DNA from: Niastella koreensis GR20-10
GTDB taxonomy: Bacteria; Bacteroidota; Bacteroidia; Chitinophagales; Chitinophagaceae
Length of the DNA stretch: 64,000 nucleotides
NCBI RefSeq assembly: GCF_000246855.1
Contig: NC_016609.1
Span: forward strand, 5,344,744-5,408,743
Reading direction: 5' to 3'
Shown here: positions 26,974 to 36,508 of the stretch, one piece after another
Position numbering within the stretch: position 1 is the stretch's first letter
Layout: the number at the start of each line of letters is the position of its first letter
Program-made: the position numbers and the translations under genes
Notes under the pieces: model-generated
The model's database searches: none
What the model saw: only the letters and a program-made list of their open reading frames with translations
Told to the model about the DNA's origin: nothing

Positions 26974-27747
26974 ATGCGATCAATGTGGAAAGGCAGCCTG
27001 GGGTTTGGCCTGGTAAACATCCCCGTCAGCATGTATACCGCTACAGAAGAAAGCGACATTCATTTTTTTCAGCTGGATAAAAAAGACCACAGCCGGGTAA
27101 AATATAAAAAAATCAGTGAGAATAGCGGCAGGGAGTTGCAACCAACTGATATCATAAAGGGATATGAAATCGGGGGCAAAGTGGTTGTCATTGAAGACAG
27201 CGACCTGGAAAAGGCCATGCCTGAAAAAATCGATCATCTCGAGATCAGCCAGTTCACCGACGAAAAAGACATCGATGCCGTATACTTCGAAAAGCCGTAT
27301 TACCTGGCCCCGGAAAAAGCCGGAGCAAAGGCGTATGCGCTGTTACGGGACGCTTTGCAGTTGGAGGGAAAAGTAGGTTTGGGCTTGTTGGTATATCATA
27401 ACAAAGAATGGCTGTGTTTAATTAAGGCAATGAGGAAAGTTTTAGTCATGCACCGATTAAGGTTCAGTGATGAAATCCGGAGCGAAAAGGGACTGACTAT
27501 CCCGGAAGTGGAAGTTAAAAAGGAGGAGTTAAAGATGGCCGGCATGCTGATAGGACAGCTTACAAAAAAATTCAACCCCGAAGAATTCCGCGATACTTAT
27601 TCAGAAAAATTAATGGCGATAATCGAAGCAAAAGCCCAGGGAAAGACTACCGGTAAAACTATGAAAGTGGTACATAATGCTACCACCAGCGATCTGATGG
27701 CAAAATTGCAGGCCAGCCTTAATACCAAAAAGAAAAAGGCGTCTTAA
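26974..27747 (+). CDS. ku: Non-homologous end-joining protein Ku
   Basis: 257 residues, a normal bacterial Ku. It forms a homodimeric ring on DNA double-strand ends and recruits LigD. Family features: MRSMWKGSLGFGLVNIPVSMY at the start, then RVKYKKISENSGRELQ, the YYLAPEKAGAKAYALLRDAL segment and the TYSEKLMAIIEAKAQGK helix. A basic tail (KKKKAS) ends it, as expected for the DNA-contacting C-terminus. No ligase-D or primase gene is next to it, so the partner must be encoded elsewhere. It sits alone, flanked by the repeat-rich gap and a convergent surface-protein gene. Confidence 0.95.
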   Translation: MRSMWKGSLGFGLVNIPVSMYTATEESDIHFFQLDKKDHSRVKYKKISENSGRELQPTDIIKGYEIGGKVVVIEDSDLEKAMPEKIDHLEISQFTDEKDIDAVYFEKPYYLAPEKAGAKAYALLRDALQLEGKVGLGLLVYHNKEWLCLIKAMRKVLVMHRLRFSDEIRSEKGLTIPEVEVKKEELKMAGMLIGQLTKKFNPEEFRDTYSEKLMAIIEAKAQGKTTGKTMKVVHNATTSDLMAKLQASLNTKKKKAS

Positions 27748-27821
27748 AGGGGCAAAATCGTAAATATGCAGAAAGTTTTCAGCATCGCAACAAATCGCAC
27801 TTATTGGCAATCAATCAGGTG

Positions 27822-29258
27822 TTAATTTTCAGTTTGAGTCAATTGCCGTTTTAAAATGGGGGTTACTGTCTCACACGATTTTACGGGCGTTCCCTTCATT
27901 CTATCTGGTCCAATCGGGAAACGAATATTGGCAAAGCTACTAACCACCCGGCCATTTTGGTCTTTAACATCAGCCCGGTTGGCGATCAGTTGATAAGTGA
28001 ACGGCGTGTTACTGGTACCATTCTGCAACTCTATCACATCGAAACCTGAAGCGGTCTTATTTGTCACATACACACCTTTGCAATCCCCTTCCAGTTGAAT
28101 AAATACTTTTAGCGGTTTGTCGGTACTCACATAAATATTGCGCGCCAATAAAGGGTCAATGGTCACATGCACCCGGCCATTTAGGAGTTGTGCGGCGCCA
28201 TAATCCTGAAAAAGAACCTCCGGCGCTTCGGTACAATACATGATGCGATTCCGGTTCTGATCATCTTTGACCATGGTTGATTTTACTCCATTTGATAATA
28301 TGGCATAGTCGGTAGCACCACTACGGCCACCTATAAAAGCAAAGCCACTTCCTGAGGGCAGATAATCGAAATACCCTGCCCATTTATTGGTGGTAACAGT
28401 GCTTGTGGAAGCACTCGCAAAGCTTGTAATACCAAAATTTTCACCCTGGGCCACTACACCCGCACCTGATCCAAAATTAGGGAAGCTTGTGAAGTTATTT
28501 CCCAGTCCAACTATTCCAATTCCGTTTACATGCTGATTATACCCTTTTATGGCTGGCATGGTATTACTGTTTGCCTGCCCCATAACACCAATGCCCGTAC
28601 CTGAATATCCCTGTATACCTGTACCGCTGCCGCCTGCCACACCATATACCCCTATCCCACTCCCTGAATTTTCCCCCAGTACCCCCTGGCCGGTGGCCGG
28701 ATTATTACCATAGATTCCACAGAATGTCCCTGCACTGTAGCCATTGACAGGATAGCCGAAAGCTGCGTTATTAGCTCCGGCAGCTCCTGCGCCAAATACT
28801 TCCAATGCATCCAGGCTGCTTTTGGGCGTAGTTCCATTGATCATTACCACCCCGGTATTACCAATATTCATCCGCTCCGTGTTATTCGTTTTGAATAATA
28901 CCGTAGCATTATCAGTGGTTCCAATAAAATTACCGGCCGTAATACCACTGTTCCCGGTGAGGTTCCAGCCCGATGTGGTCAATGCTGTCCAAACCGGACT
29001 GGCAGGTGTACCGCTGTTATAATAAAAACCAGGGGTGTTGTCTGATTGAAAAATAAGCAGGCCGGTGGCAGGCGATGCAATGGCGTTGCGTTGCGCAATT
29101 GTCATGCGCGGCACCAAAACACCTTTACTACTACTTTGAACATCCAGCATGGCGCTGGCATCGGGCACAGCTGTGGCGGCACTAATGGCTACGCCTTGCC
29201 CAAATGTAACAACAGCCAGTAAAAATGCAGGTACGGATAACAGGTATTTAATATTCAT
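27822..29258 (-). CDS. Large secreted surface protein, Bacteroidota phage-tail-fibre-like type
   Basis: 478 residues. Signal peptide 1-20 (VVTFGQ), then the conserved opening of this surface-protein group, DASAMLDVQSSSKGVLVPRM, shared with the protein at 30720-32159. A second shared block is SGITAGNFIGTTDNATVLFK. The middle is Gly-rich (GVYGVAGGSGTGIQGYSGTG), a beta-solenoid-like repeat region. Unlike its neighbour it lacks a peptidase-S74 tail and ends in a soluble domain of unknown role. Probably an adhesin or appendage component. No T9SS sorting domain was recognised at the C-terminus. Confidence 0.7.
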   Translation of the reverse strand: MNIKYLLSVPAFLLAVVTFGQGVAISAATAVPDASAMLDVQSSSKGVLVPRMTIAQRNAIASPATGLLIFQSDNTPGFYYNSGTPASPVWTALTTSGWNLTGNSGITAGNFIGTTDNATVLFKTNNTERMNIGNTGVVMINGTTPKSSLDALEVFGAGAAGANNAAFGYPVNGYSAGTFCGIYGNNPATGQGVLGENSGSGIGVYGVAGGSGTGIQGYSGTGIGVMGQANSNTMPAIKGYNQHVNGIGIVGLGNNFTSFPNFGSGAGVVAQGENFGITSFASASTSTVTTNKWAGYFDYLPSGSGFAFIGGRSGATDYAILSNGVKSTMVKDDQNRNRIMYCTEAPEVLFQDYGAAQLLNGRVHVTIDPLLARNIYVSTDKPLKVFIQLEGDCKGVYVTNKTASGFDVIELQNGTSNTPFTYQLIANRADVKDQNGRVVSSFANIRFPIGPDRMKGTPVKSCETVTPILKRQLTQTEN

Positions 29259-29293
29259 AGTATGATCAGGTTTTGAAGTAATGGATGCGAGGC

Positions 29294-30664
29294 CTACTGT
29301 TTTTCAATTTTTATAGTGGTGGATCTTCGATTACCGCCGGCAATAACCATTGTATACATGCCGGGTAAATAATTATTCATAGGCACCATAAACTGGTTGT
29401 TGCCTTGCTGCACAGTCACTACCTTTTGTGTAAGGAGGGCGCCCAGGCTGTTGTACAAACGTATGGTGGAAATATAACTGACAGACGATTGTATGGCAAC
29501 TATACAGTTGGAATAAACCGGGTTGGGCCAGGCGTTGCAACTTTCAATCAGTTCGCAACGATTAACCAGCACAGGTGAATAAGTTTCACGACCGTCCAGG
29601 TCCTGTTGAACGATCTGGTAATAGCTGCTGCCCGCCAGTGGATGCTGGTCAATGAAAGTATACAATTGGGTTATTGGGCTGTTCCCGGCTGCCTGCAAAC
29701 GTCCAATGCTGGTCCAGTCTCTGCCATTCATGCTGCGTCGTATAGTAAAGGATGCAGTGTTCTGCTCCTGCAATGTTTTCCAGCTAACGGTCGATTGATT
29801 GCCCTGGCATTGGGTATTAAACGAGCTCCATATTAATGGCAGCGCATTATTCACTTCGGTAAGTGTGAGCCGGTAAAGGCTGCCAAGAGCCGCTTGTTCT
29901 ACATAATTGCTGGTGGTTGAGCGGCTTGAAAAACCCAAATCCGTCCAATGCTGATGGTCCTGGCTTTGCCAAAGCGTAAGCAGGTTAGCGTCCAGTGCAT
30001 TCAATTCTGCATTAAAATAATTAAACCGGAAAGTTGCTCCTAATGCGGAGTTGTTACCAGGCAGGATATCATAATAACGAAGGATCGAAGACCCGGTGCC
30101 ATTAATATTGTGTTGCGATTGATGGCCGCGCCGGATGGTTACAGCACCCAGGTTTTGGCTGGATGTAATGGCTGCACCCAGGTTGCCCGGATTAGCACCG
30201 GCCGGCGCATTCAATGTGTTCACAATCTCTATGTATCCCCCATTGCTGCCCGTAATACGGCTGGTTTCAGATTCTCCATTTAACAAGGCAGCAGGTTGTA
30301 ATAAAATATTCTTTGTATTGAGGTTGATGAGGCCTCCTGTAAACGTAATACCAGACCCTATCTGAAGGTTTTGTTGCAATATAACAGACGCATTGGCAGC
30401 TTTTGCAATTTGAAGTACATCGAACCGGGGAACAGCCAGGCCCCGGATATAATTATTACCGTTTCCGGTAAATGAAAAACTACCATCTGCAGGCAATTGA
30501 TTTATAGTTCCATCAACGTCCAGGTCCATATCATGCAAACCGATCACAACCCCACCTGTTGTAGAAATGGTAGTTGCAGCCTGCACTTTAACAGCCTGTG
30601 CCTTTGCCAGTAACGAACTTACTGTTAGGATAAAGAATAGAAAATAATTAATAGTGATACGCAT
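29294..30664 (-). CDS. T9SS-sorted secreted protein
   Basis: 456 residues. Signal peptide 1-23 (LLAKAQ), a beta-rich N-terminal region to about 250, and a fibronectin-like region around LIWSSFNTQCQGNQSTVSWK. The C-terminal type A sorting domain is about 375-456 (AWPNPVYSNCIVAIQSS through YLPGMYTMVIAGG and a basic end TTIKIEKQ). It should be exported by T9SS and fixed to the cell surface. It lies between two related surface-protein genes on the same strand, with gaps of 35 and 55 bases, consistent with one transcription unit. Confidence 0.85.
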   Translation of the reverse strand: MRITINYFLFFILTVSSLLAKAQAVKVQAATTISTTGGVVIGLHDMDLDVDGTINQLPADGSFSFTGNGNNYIRGLAVPRFDVLQIAKAANASVILQQNLQIGSGITFTGGLINLNTKNILLQPAALLNGESETSRITGSNGGYIEIVNTLNAPAGANPGNLGAAITSSQNLGAVTIRRGHQSQHNINGTGSSILRYYDILPGNNSALGATFRFNYFNAELNALDANLLTLWQSQDHQHWTDLGFSSRSTTSNYVEQAALGSLYRLTLTEVNNALPLIWSSFNTQCQGNQSTVSWKTLQEQNTASFTIRRSMNGRDWTSIGRLQAAGNSPITQLYTFIDQHPLAGSSYYQIVQQDLDGRETYSPVLVNRCELIESCNAWPNPVYSNCIVAIQSSVSYISTIRLYNSLGALLTQKVVTVQQGNNQFMVPMNNYLPGMYTMVIAGGNRRSTTIKIEKQ

Positions 30665-30719
30665 ACGGCGAACATTAATTTAATACTTACAAACCTTCAC
30701 TGAAGTTTAAAACAACTGC

Positions 30720-32159
30720 TTAAAATTTTTCCAGCTTTTCCACGCGTTTTTTTAACTCTTCCAACGCCTGTTGCTGCAGGCTGATTATTTTAGCCATCTC
30801 TTTTGCCGACGCTTCCATCAGGCTGTTCGCTTTCTTCAACTCTTCAAGCTGTTTGTTTTGTTCCTGTACGGCTTTTACCAGCGGCACAACAAAACTTTCG
30901 TAGCTCAGTCCATAATGATCTGCTGCCGTTTTAGGTTTGTTTATACCGCTGAAATCGAAACCGGTTTTAATTGCGGCCTGTTCTACTTCCTGCGCAATAA
31001 ATCCGGTACGGCGAATGGCAGCCGCTTCATTATAAGAAGCCTGTAATATATTGCTTACAGGGTACGTTGTATTATTGCCATTAAAGGCGGCATCGAACCG
31101 TTGAACATCGAACTGATAAGTGACCGGTCGTAATTGCAAAATAAAATCCAATCCTTTTACATCTTCTTTTATATTATACTTGAACCGGCCATCGGAAGGC
31201 GTGGTAAAAGGAACCTGTCCTTCAATTACAGATACGCCGCTATTACCAATGCGCACTTTGTCGGAGGCGTTTACTATGGCCCCATACCCTATTGCTGTAG
31301 CATTTGAAATGGTACCGGCGCTTACATTAGCGCCAGAACCAACTGCCGTATTATAAGAACCTATTGTAAGAGCGGATAAGGTGTTAGACCCTAGGGCAGT
31401 ACAAGATGTTGAACCGGTTGAACTCGGCATTGCGCCGAAGCCAATTGCTACATTATTAAAACCAAGGGTATTGGCAAATAAAGCCTGAGCACCAACCGCT
31501 GTATTACCGTCGCCGTTGTTTTTTGCTAACGCCTGACATCCCAAAGCGGTACTACTATTTGTAGTAGTGCTGGCCATCAATGACTGGTAACCAAGCGCCG
31601 TATTATTCAAGCCGGTGGTATTGGCCGTTAACGATTGATTTCCGACTGCTACGTTTTTCTTCCCCGTGGTATTCTGGTCCAATGCCAGGTAGCCCCAGCT
31701 GGTAATATTATTAGTTGCTGTTGCTGTTGTACTGATAATATATCCGGCAACCCGGTTATTTACTTTTAGCAGGAGCGGAACATCATCTGTGGTCCCTATG
31801 AAATTGGTAGCGGTGTTAGTGGCGCTGTTGCCGGTAACCGACCAGTTATTTCCTGCAGTTTCGAGCTTCATCCAGGCCGTTCCATTAAAATACCAGAAAT
31901 TATTGGTGTCGGTATCAAAAACAATCAGACCGGTTGCCGGTGTGGCAATGCCGGTACGCTGTATGGAAGTCATGCGCGGAATCAGCAATCCTTTGGTGGA
32001 ACTTTTTACATCCAGCAGGGCCGTTGCATCGGGAACAGACCCATCTGTATTAACTGCAACGCCTTGCGCCGTTGCAGTATACATGAATAACAGGCAAAGT
32101 GCGAAAAATAACAGGGCTTTGATAGTTTTAAGGTACATATACAATATGGTAGTTTTCAT
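30720..32159 (-). CDS. Tail-fibre-domain surface protein with S74 chaperone motif
   Basis: 479 residues from ATG 32159. Signal peptide (LLFFALCLLFMYTATAQ). After the shared block PDATALLDVKSSTKGLLIPR comes a run of YadA-head-like repeats (NVAVGNQSLTANTTGLNNTA, NTAVGAQALFANTLG), then a peptidase_S74 intramolecular chaperone domain opening with SDGRFKYNI, and a final coiled coil of heptads (LEELKKANSLMEASAKEMAK and on to LKKRVEKLEKF). This is a trimeric fibre that likely self-cleaves at the Ser/Lys site. Role inferred as adhesion. Confidence 0.85.
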   Translation of the reverse strand: MKTTILYMYLKTIKALLFFALCLLFMYTATAQGVAVNTDGSVPDATALLDVKSSTKGLLIPRMTSIQRTGIATPATGLIVFDTDTNNFWYFNGTAWMKLETAGNNWSVTGNSATNTATNFIGTTDDVPLLLKVNNRVAGYIISTTATATNNITSWGYLALDQNTTGKKNVAVGNQSLTANTTGLNNTALGYQSLMASTTTNSSTALGCQALAKNNGDGNTAVGAQALFANTLGFNNVAIGFGAMPSSTGSTSCTALGSNTLSALTIGSYNTAVGSGANVSAGTISNATAIGYGAIVNASDKVRIGNSGVSVIEGQVPFTTPSDGRFKYNIKEDVKGLDFILQLRPVTYQFDVQRFDAAFNGNNTTYPVSNILQASYNEAAAIRRTGFIAQEVEQAAIKTGFDFSGINKPKTAADHYGLSYESFVVPLVKAVQEQNKQLEELKKANSLMEASAKEMAKIISLQQQALEELKKRVEKLEKF

Positions 32160-32591
32160 AATTCTCTTATATTCCAAAAACTGGTCGTTTAACCAACCTC
32201 ATAGCAAAGGCGAACATCCAGCAAATACACCCCATTTATAAAGGAAAGTATGTGAACGACGAATTTTTGTACGTAAACAACGGAATTGTGTTTACCCGTA
32301 TTCTGACATACCTGACTCATGGAAGCCACTAACGGTTCAGCAACTCTTGTCACATATAAGTCATCAATTGGAATGGCTTCGAGGTGCATTTTGCAGCGGC
32401 CCAAAAATATGGCCGGAAATCAACCCTTTTTGGCCGGAATACAAACGCGTTTCCGGTGTATTAAAGCAATCTTTACAACAGCGGCAAAATAAGCTCACCC
32501 ACCGCAAACACTAAAATTATGCTTGCCTACAGAAGCATCCGCTGTAGGGGCCCCAAACCGAAAAGCCTAACGAGTAAAAGAAATTGTAACT
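32160..32591. other. 432-base divergent intergenic region
   Basis: Separates the leftward surface-protein genes from the rightward collagen-like cassette and must contain both promoters. No clear TAnnTTTG box was found. A small hairpin (CCTACAG, nine-base loop, CTGTAGG) lies near 32528-32550, 40 bases before the cassette start. Confidence 0.4.
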
Positions 32592-33620
32592 ATGAAAGAG
32601 CAAAGCGAACTTGTTCCCCAACATCCCGCAGGCCAGATTATACAACTTATCACCGAACAGGACTGCCTAAAATATTTAGGTAAAAGCGGCCTTCAACAAG
32701 TCAATGCCGCCTTGCCAGACAATCAAAAAGTGCAGGACTATTTGCCTTTTTATATAGAGTATGTAAGTGCAGGTATCATAACCGTCAGTACAGACATAAT
32801 CTATGACAGTATGCCGAAAGTTATCAACTGCGATACCATAGTGTTCGATGGCGGAAGCATTACTTCTCATGTGCATTTGAAAATTAAGGCCACCACTACA
32901 CAGTTGGTAAATCCAAGTACTAAAAACAATTACCAGATACTTGTAGCAGGCACCGACGGAACCGCAGGTACAAATGGCGCTATGGGAGCACCCGGAATCC
33001 ATGGCACAAATGGACAATCAGAATCTGGTAAGAATGGTCAACCCGGAGGCGACGGAGGCGACGGGAAAATTGGTTTAAGCGGCAGGAATGGAACAAATGG
33101 TGGGGATACACCTGTATCAACCCTTATACTTGGAACCATTCAATTGAGCGGTTCAGACCTCTTCACCATTCTTGCCCAGGGAGGCGCCGGTGGCGCCGGA
33201 GGAACGGGAGGAGCGGGTGGCACAGGTGGAACGGGCGGAAACGGCGGCAATTCATCCAGCACCAGTTGCAGCCAGCATCACAATGGCGGCGCCGGCGGCA
33301 ACGGCGGCGCAGGTGGTACCGGCGGACAGGGTGGTAACGGAGGAAATGGCAGTTCCTCAAATAATCAGATGACAATCACAGTAACCACTCAAGCCGATAG
33401 CGAGAATTTATCGCTGACTGCAATACCCGGTAGTGCCGGCCAATTAGGCGCTGGTGGAACCGGCGGTAAAGGTGGTGACGGCGGAAGCGGAGGATCGGGT
33501 CAAAAACATGGCCACCATGGGACCGCCGGTTCTACGGGTAATACCGGAAGCCAGGGTGGAAATGGTATCGCCGGAACCAATGGCAGTTTACCGGTAATTA
33601 ATGTCACTGTTACTAACTGA
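32592..33620 (+). CDS. Collagen-like, Gly-rich protein (cassette gene 1)
   Basis: 342 residues, no signal peptide. Residues 1-118 are a globular, beta-rich head. From 119 on there are three repeat blocks: collagen-type Gly-X-Y (GTDGTAGTNGAMGAPGIHG) to about 171, a GGX run (GGAGGAGGTGGAGGTGGTGG) at about 197-252 interrupted by SSSTSCSQHH, and a third at 280-330 with HGHHG. Head and repeat blocks alternate with short beta-like segments such as NQMTITVTTQADSENLSLTA. This suggests a rigid fibre or coat. The next gene, only 6 bases downstream, has the same plan. Confidence 0.75.
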   Translation: MKEQSELVPQHPAGQIIQLITEQDCLKYLGKSGLQQVNAALPDNQKVQDYLPFYIEYVSAGIITVSTDIIYDSMPKVINCDTIVFDGGSITSHVHLKIKATTTQLVNPSTKNNYQILVAGTDGTAGTNGAMGAPGIHGTNGQSESGKNGQPGGDGGDGKIGLSGRNGTNGGDTPVSTLILGTIQLSGSDLFTILAQGGAGGAGGTGGAGGTGGTGGNGGNSSSTSCSQHHNGGAGGNGGAGGTGGQGGNGGNGSSSNNQMTITVTTQADSENLSLTAIPGSAGQLGAGGTGGKGGDGGSGGSGQKHGHHGTAGSTGNTGSQGGNGIAGTNGSLPVINVTVTN

Positions 33621-33626
33621 TCAATT

Positions 33627-34874
33627 ATGAACAGCAGTAACAGATCAATGCAAGACCAGACAAACCTGATCACCTCTGACACCGTCAGCTACCTGCGTAT
33701 TCAAACTGTTGAAGAAGCCAAACATTTTTTTGGTCCTGTTGCCGCCGCAGAACGTGTCTGGCGTAGCGCTGTTTACTTCGATGCATTACTTAACTCTCCA
33801 CGGTCGCGGTTAGGCATAGGAGACCACGACAGGGCTGAGGCTTATATTTTCGGGAATGGCGTTTTTCCCGGGAAAGATCACGCAGCGCATCGAAGTCATT
33901 TCCCGGTGTCGGTAAAAGTAATGACGATTGATGAATTGTTCATTGCTCCATTTGAGGTGGTTGATCTGAGCGCGCATGCCGATGAATTTCCCTGGAATAC
34001 CGGCGGGGCTGAAATTTATTTACACCTTACCATAAACAGGTTGGTGCTGCATGCTCAAAGTAAGCTTGTAGTGAAAGGCAATGTTTTTATCCTGAATTGT
34101 TTAAAAGCGACCGGAGCTAACATAGGAGATAACCACGCGGTGATCGAACTAGGCGCTTCTTCCCTGGTACAACCCAGCATCGCTTCCCGTACGATGCCAA
34201 TGAAACAGCTCAATAATAATGGCCATGACGGCGCAGCTGGTGAACCACTAAAACAACATTCCACACCATTGGGTATACGTGTAAGCGAAGCCTCAGCGGC
34301 CTCCACAGGACAAAAAGGTGGTGATGGCAGTAAGGGCGCTGATGGATCTACAGGCGCCAACGGGGCGATGCTTTTCCTGTCAGATCTCCGGTTCGGTGAA
34401 CTGGAGGGCTTTCAAAAACAAGGCCTCAAAATAAGGGCGGGCGCCGCACCCGGCTTCCCGGGTGCTGTTGGCGGTGAGGGCGGCGCCGGCGGAAGGGGCG
34501 GTAATGGCGCTGCCGGATCAGTAACACCCTTTGGCATTACAAAGGGCGCCGCCGGTGGGTTTGGCGGTAGCGGTGGCAACGGGGGCAATGGTGGAAGAGG
34601 CGGCAACGGGGGATTGACCTGCGATGTTTTTGTGTCGGTCCCGCATCAAAAATCGGTTGTATTTGCAATTGAAACCTATGCCTCGCCCGGAGGTAAAGGC
34701 GGCGATGGCGGCAAAGGAGGACAAGGAGGTGCGGCAGGTATACATGGGAAATTTTACGAAGACGATGGCAGTCTTACAGCTTCATTAACCGGTTCAGCCG
34801 GCGCGAACGGTTTAAACGGAGCGGATGGCAAAACAAGAAACGCGCCGAACGTACATATCTACGAAAGACCATAA
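33627..34874 (+). CDS. Collagen-like, Gly-rich protein (cassette gene 2)
   Basis: 415 residues, no signal peptide. The head (1-195) ends in beta-helix-like rungs (EIYLHLTINRLVLHAQSKLV, then GNVFILNCLKATGANIGD). The C-terminal half carries Gly-rich blocks: GQKGGDGSKGADGSTGANG near 228-247, GGEGGAGGRGGNGAAG near 285, GGFGGSGGNGGNGGRGGNGG near 308 and GGKGGDGGKGGQGGAAG near 355. It is a diverged paralogue of cassette gene 1 with the same head-repeat architecture, and was likely produced by duplication. Starts 6 bases after gene 1. Confidence 0.75.
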   Translation: MNSSNRSMQDQTNLITSDTVSYLRIQTVEEAKHFFGPVAAAERVWRSAVYFDALLNSPRSRLGIGDHDRAEAYIFGNGVFPGKDHAAHRSHFPVSVKVMTIDELFIAPFEVVDLSAHADEFPWNTGGAEIYLHLTINRLVLHAQSKLVVKGNVFILNCLKATGANIGDNHAVIELGASSLVQPSIASRTMPMKQLNNNGHDGAAGEPLKQHSTPLGIRVSEASAASTGQKGGDGSKGADGSTGANGAMLFLSDLRFGELEGFQKQGLKIRAGAAPGFPGAVGGEGGAGGRGGNGAAGSVTPFGITKGAAGGFGGSGGNGGNGGRGGNGGLTCDVFVSVPHQKSVVFAIETYASPGGKGGDGGKGGQGGAAGIHGKFYEDDGSLTASLTGSAGANGLNGADGKTRNAPNVHIYERP

Positions 34875-34907
34875 ACAAACAAGCTAACAAAATTAAAATC
34901 GATTTTC

Positions 34908-36476
34908 ATGGTCAATGACTATTTTATCAAAGAAGAAATTTACGATATTCTCGACAACGCCCAAAACAAGATAGGGGTGGATGTTGTAACCTATAAGATC
35001 TTCAAATTACCGGACACAAAGAATCTGACTGTATCCAATACTTATTCCGTAACTGTAAAGCACCGGCTGCAGGTACGTGGTTCCGGATGGGAACCAGGTG
35101 GTAATTACCAAACAGCCGGGTTTAATAATTACCCGATCCTCATAAATGTTCAGTCCGGGATAACATCAGTAAGCAATCCGGGCACTGATATTATCCTCAA
35201 AAAGATCTTTCCAAAAACCATCAACGCAAACGTTGAACAAAGCGCCAATATCTCTACCGGGTCTTCCAATTCTCAAACAAACCAAACCACATCCGGTTCC
35301 AGCTCGTCGAACGTGAACACATTTGGCGTTGACCTCTCATTTGGTTTTTTTGGTGATATGCCGATGGCTTCATTGGGGGCCAGTTATTCTCACAGCTGGG
35401 AGCACGCGCATTCACATTCAAATACTGCAGGCATGGCCAATGATACTAACCGTCAGGCCACGTCGGGCAATGAGATGAGTGTGAAAGACTGGTCTGCCTA
35501 CTCCTTTATACAAAACCTGGATCAAACAAGTGACGAGTTTTCCGGAGAATACATTCAATGGAACTGGGGACAAACTTACCCGTGGAATATATTTGATTAT
35601 AATGAAACAGGGTCGGGTTCCAACATTCTATTACCTGAAGAAGTTGCGGCCCGCCTGTTGTATTATGGCCCTTCCGACAATGGGGGAACCAATAACCAGA
35701 ACATTCTTCTTCCTCCCAGTGACCTCTCGCTTTTTGGGCTGGATTTTACAATGGCAGCAGAATGGCTGGTAACCTTTCCCGAAAAAATAACTGCATTTGA
35801 AACCTTGTCATTTCAGCACAATGTGACGGTGGTGCAGGCTACCCATTTAATGACGTTACCTTCCGGAAACGGCGAAGCAGCCCTGCAAACCTCCCTGACC
35901 GCGGGATATAACAATACGCTGGCGCAGTCAACGCCAATGGACCTTGGCCAATATGCACTGGTGCCATTGCTGGAAGGTGACCGCAAGGGCCTGGGAATAA
36001 GTTTTCAAAACAATCTTTTCGACGTACCACCAATTAATGCGGCAACAAATTTTAAAATACGATCCAGGGGGAATGACCTGCTGGTCACAGGCCAGGGGTT
36101 TGGCGCTGTAATGTCGGCAGCGTTTCCCGCCGGTTACAAAGGAACGGGCGCTACTTTACATATAGGGTTTAAAGTGGCCGACGTAACTACCGAATATGCT
36201 TTGATCCTGAAACATTGGATAGGAGCAGGAAGTGGGAACATTGTTTTAACCTGTAAGGTAAACGGTAATCAAACAGTGATCAATGTGGTTGACCTGGAAG
36301 GGCAGGGATCCTCAAACAACGTCAATCAATTGGATCTAAGAAATTATGACCTGCGATCTGCTAATTTTCACGATTACCTGGTGCTGGGATGGAATGTAAT
36401 TACCATCACTATAACGCCATTCAATCCTGCTGCTGCTGCCGAATATATAATCTCCGCATTTTCGCTGGAAGGATAA
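34908..36476 (+). CDS. Unknown protein with a pore-forming-toxin-like beta-hairpin region (cassette gene 3)
   Basis: 522 residues, no signal peptide, no family I can name with confidence. Residues 108-135 and 153-175 are two Ser/Thr/Asn-rich alternating segments (VEQSANISTGSSNSQTNQTT; LGASYSHSWEHAHSHSNT) around a hydrophobic turn (FGVDLSFGFFGD). This pattern recalls the membrane-inserting hairpin of aerolysin/ETX-MTX2 beta-pore-forming toxins. The C-terminal third (about 400-522) looks like a separate jelly-roll-like beta domain (IVLTCKVNGNQTVINVV), which could be a binding module. It starts 33 bases after cassette gene 2. Confidence 0.6.
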   Translation: MVNDYFIKEEIYDILDNAQNKIGVDVVTYKIFKLPDTKNLTVSNTYSVTVKHRLQVRGSGWEPGGNYQTAGFNNYPILINVQSGITSVSNPGTDIILKKIFPKTINANVEQSANISTGSSNSQTNQTTSGSSSSNVNTFGVDLSFGFFGDMPMASLGASYSHSWEHAHSHSNTAGMANDTNRQATSGNEMSVKDWSAYSFIQNLDQTSDEFSGEYIQWNWGQTYPWNIFDYNETGSGSNILLPEEVAARLLYYGPSDNGGTNNQNILLPPSDLSLFGLDFTMAAEWLVTFPEKITAFETLSFQHNVTVVQATHLMTLPSGNGEAALQTSLTAGYNNTLAQSTPMDLGQYALVPLLEGDRKGLGISFQNNLFDVPPINAATNFKIRSRGNDLLVTGQGFGAVMSAAFPAGYKGTGATLHIGFKVADVTTEYALILKHWIGAGSGNIVLTCKVNGNQTVINVVDLEGQGSSNNVNQLDLRNYDLRSANFHDYLVLGWNVITITITPFNPAAAAEYIISAFSLEG

Positions 36477-36508
36477 TCAGCTGGATAATATACTTAATAC
36501 AGGAAAAG

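Noticed and set aside
32676-34745. Several long ORFs antisense to the Gly-rich genes (Pro- and Arg-rich)
   Set aside because: They are mirror products of GGX codon runs and have no independent coding signs.
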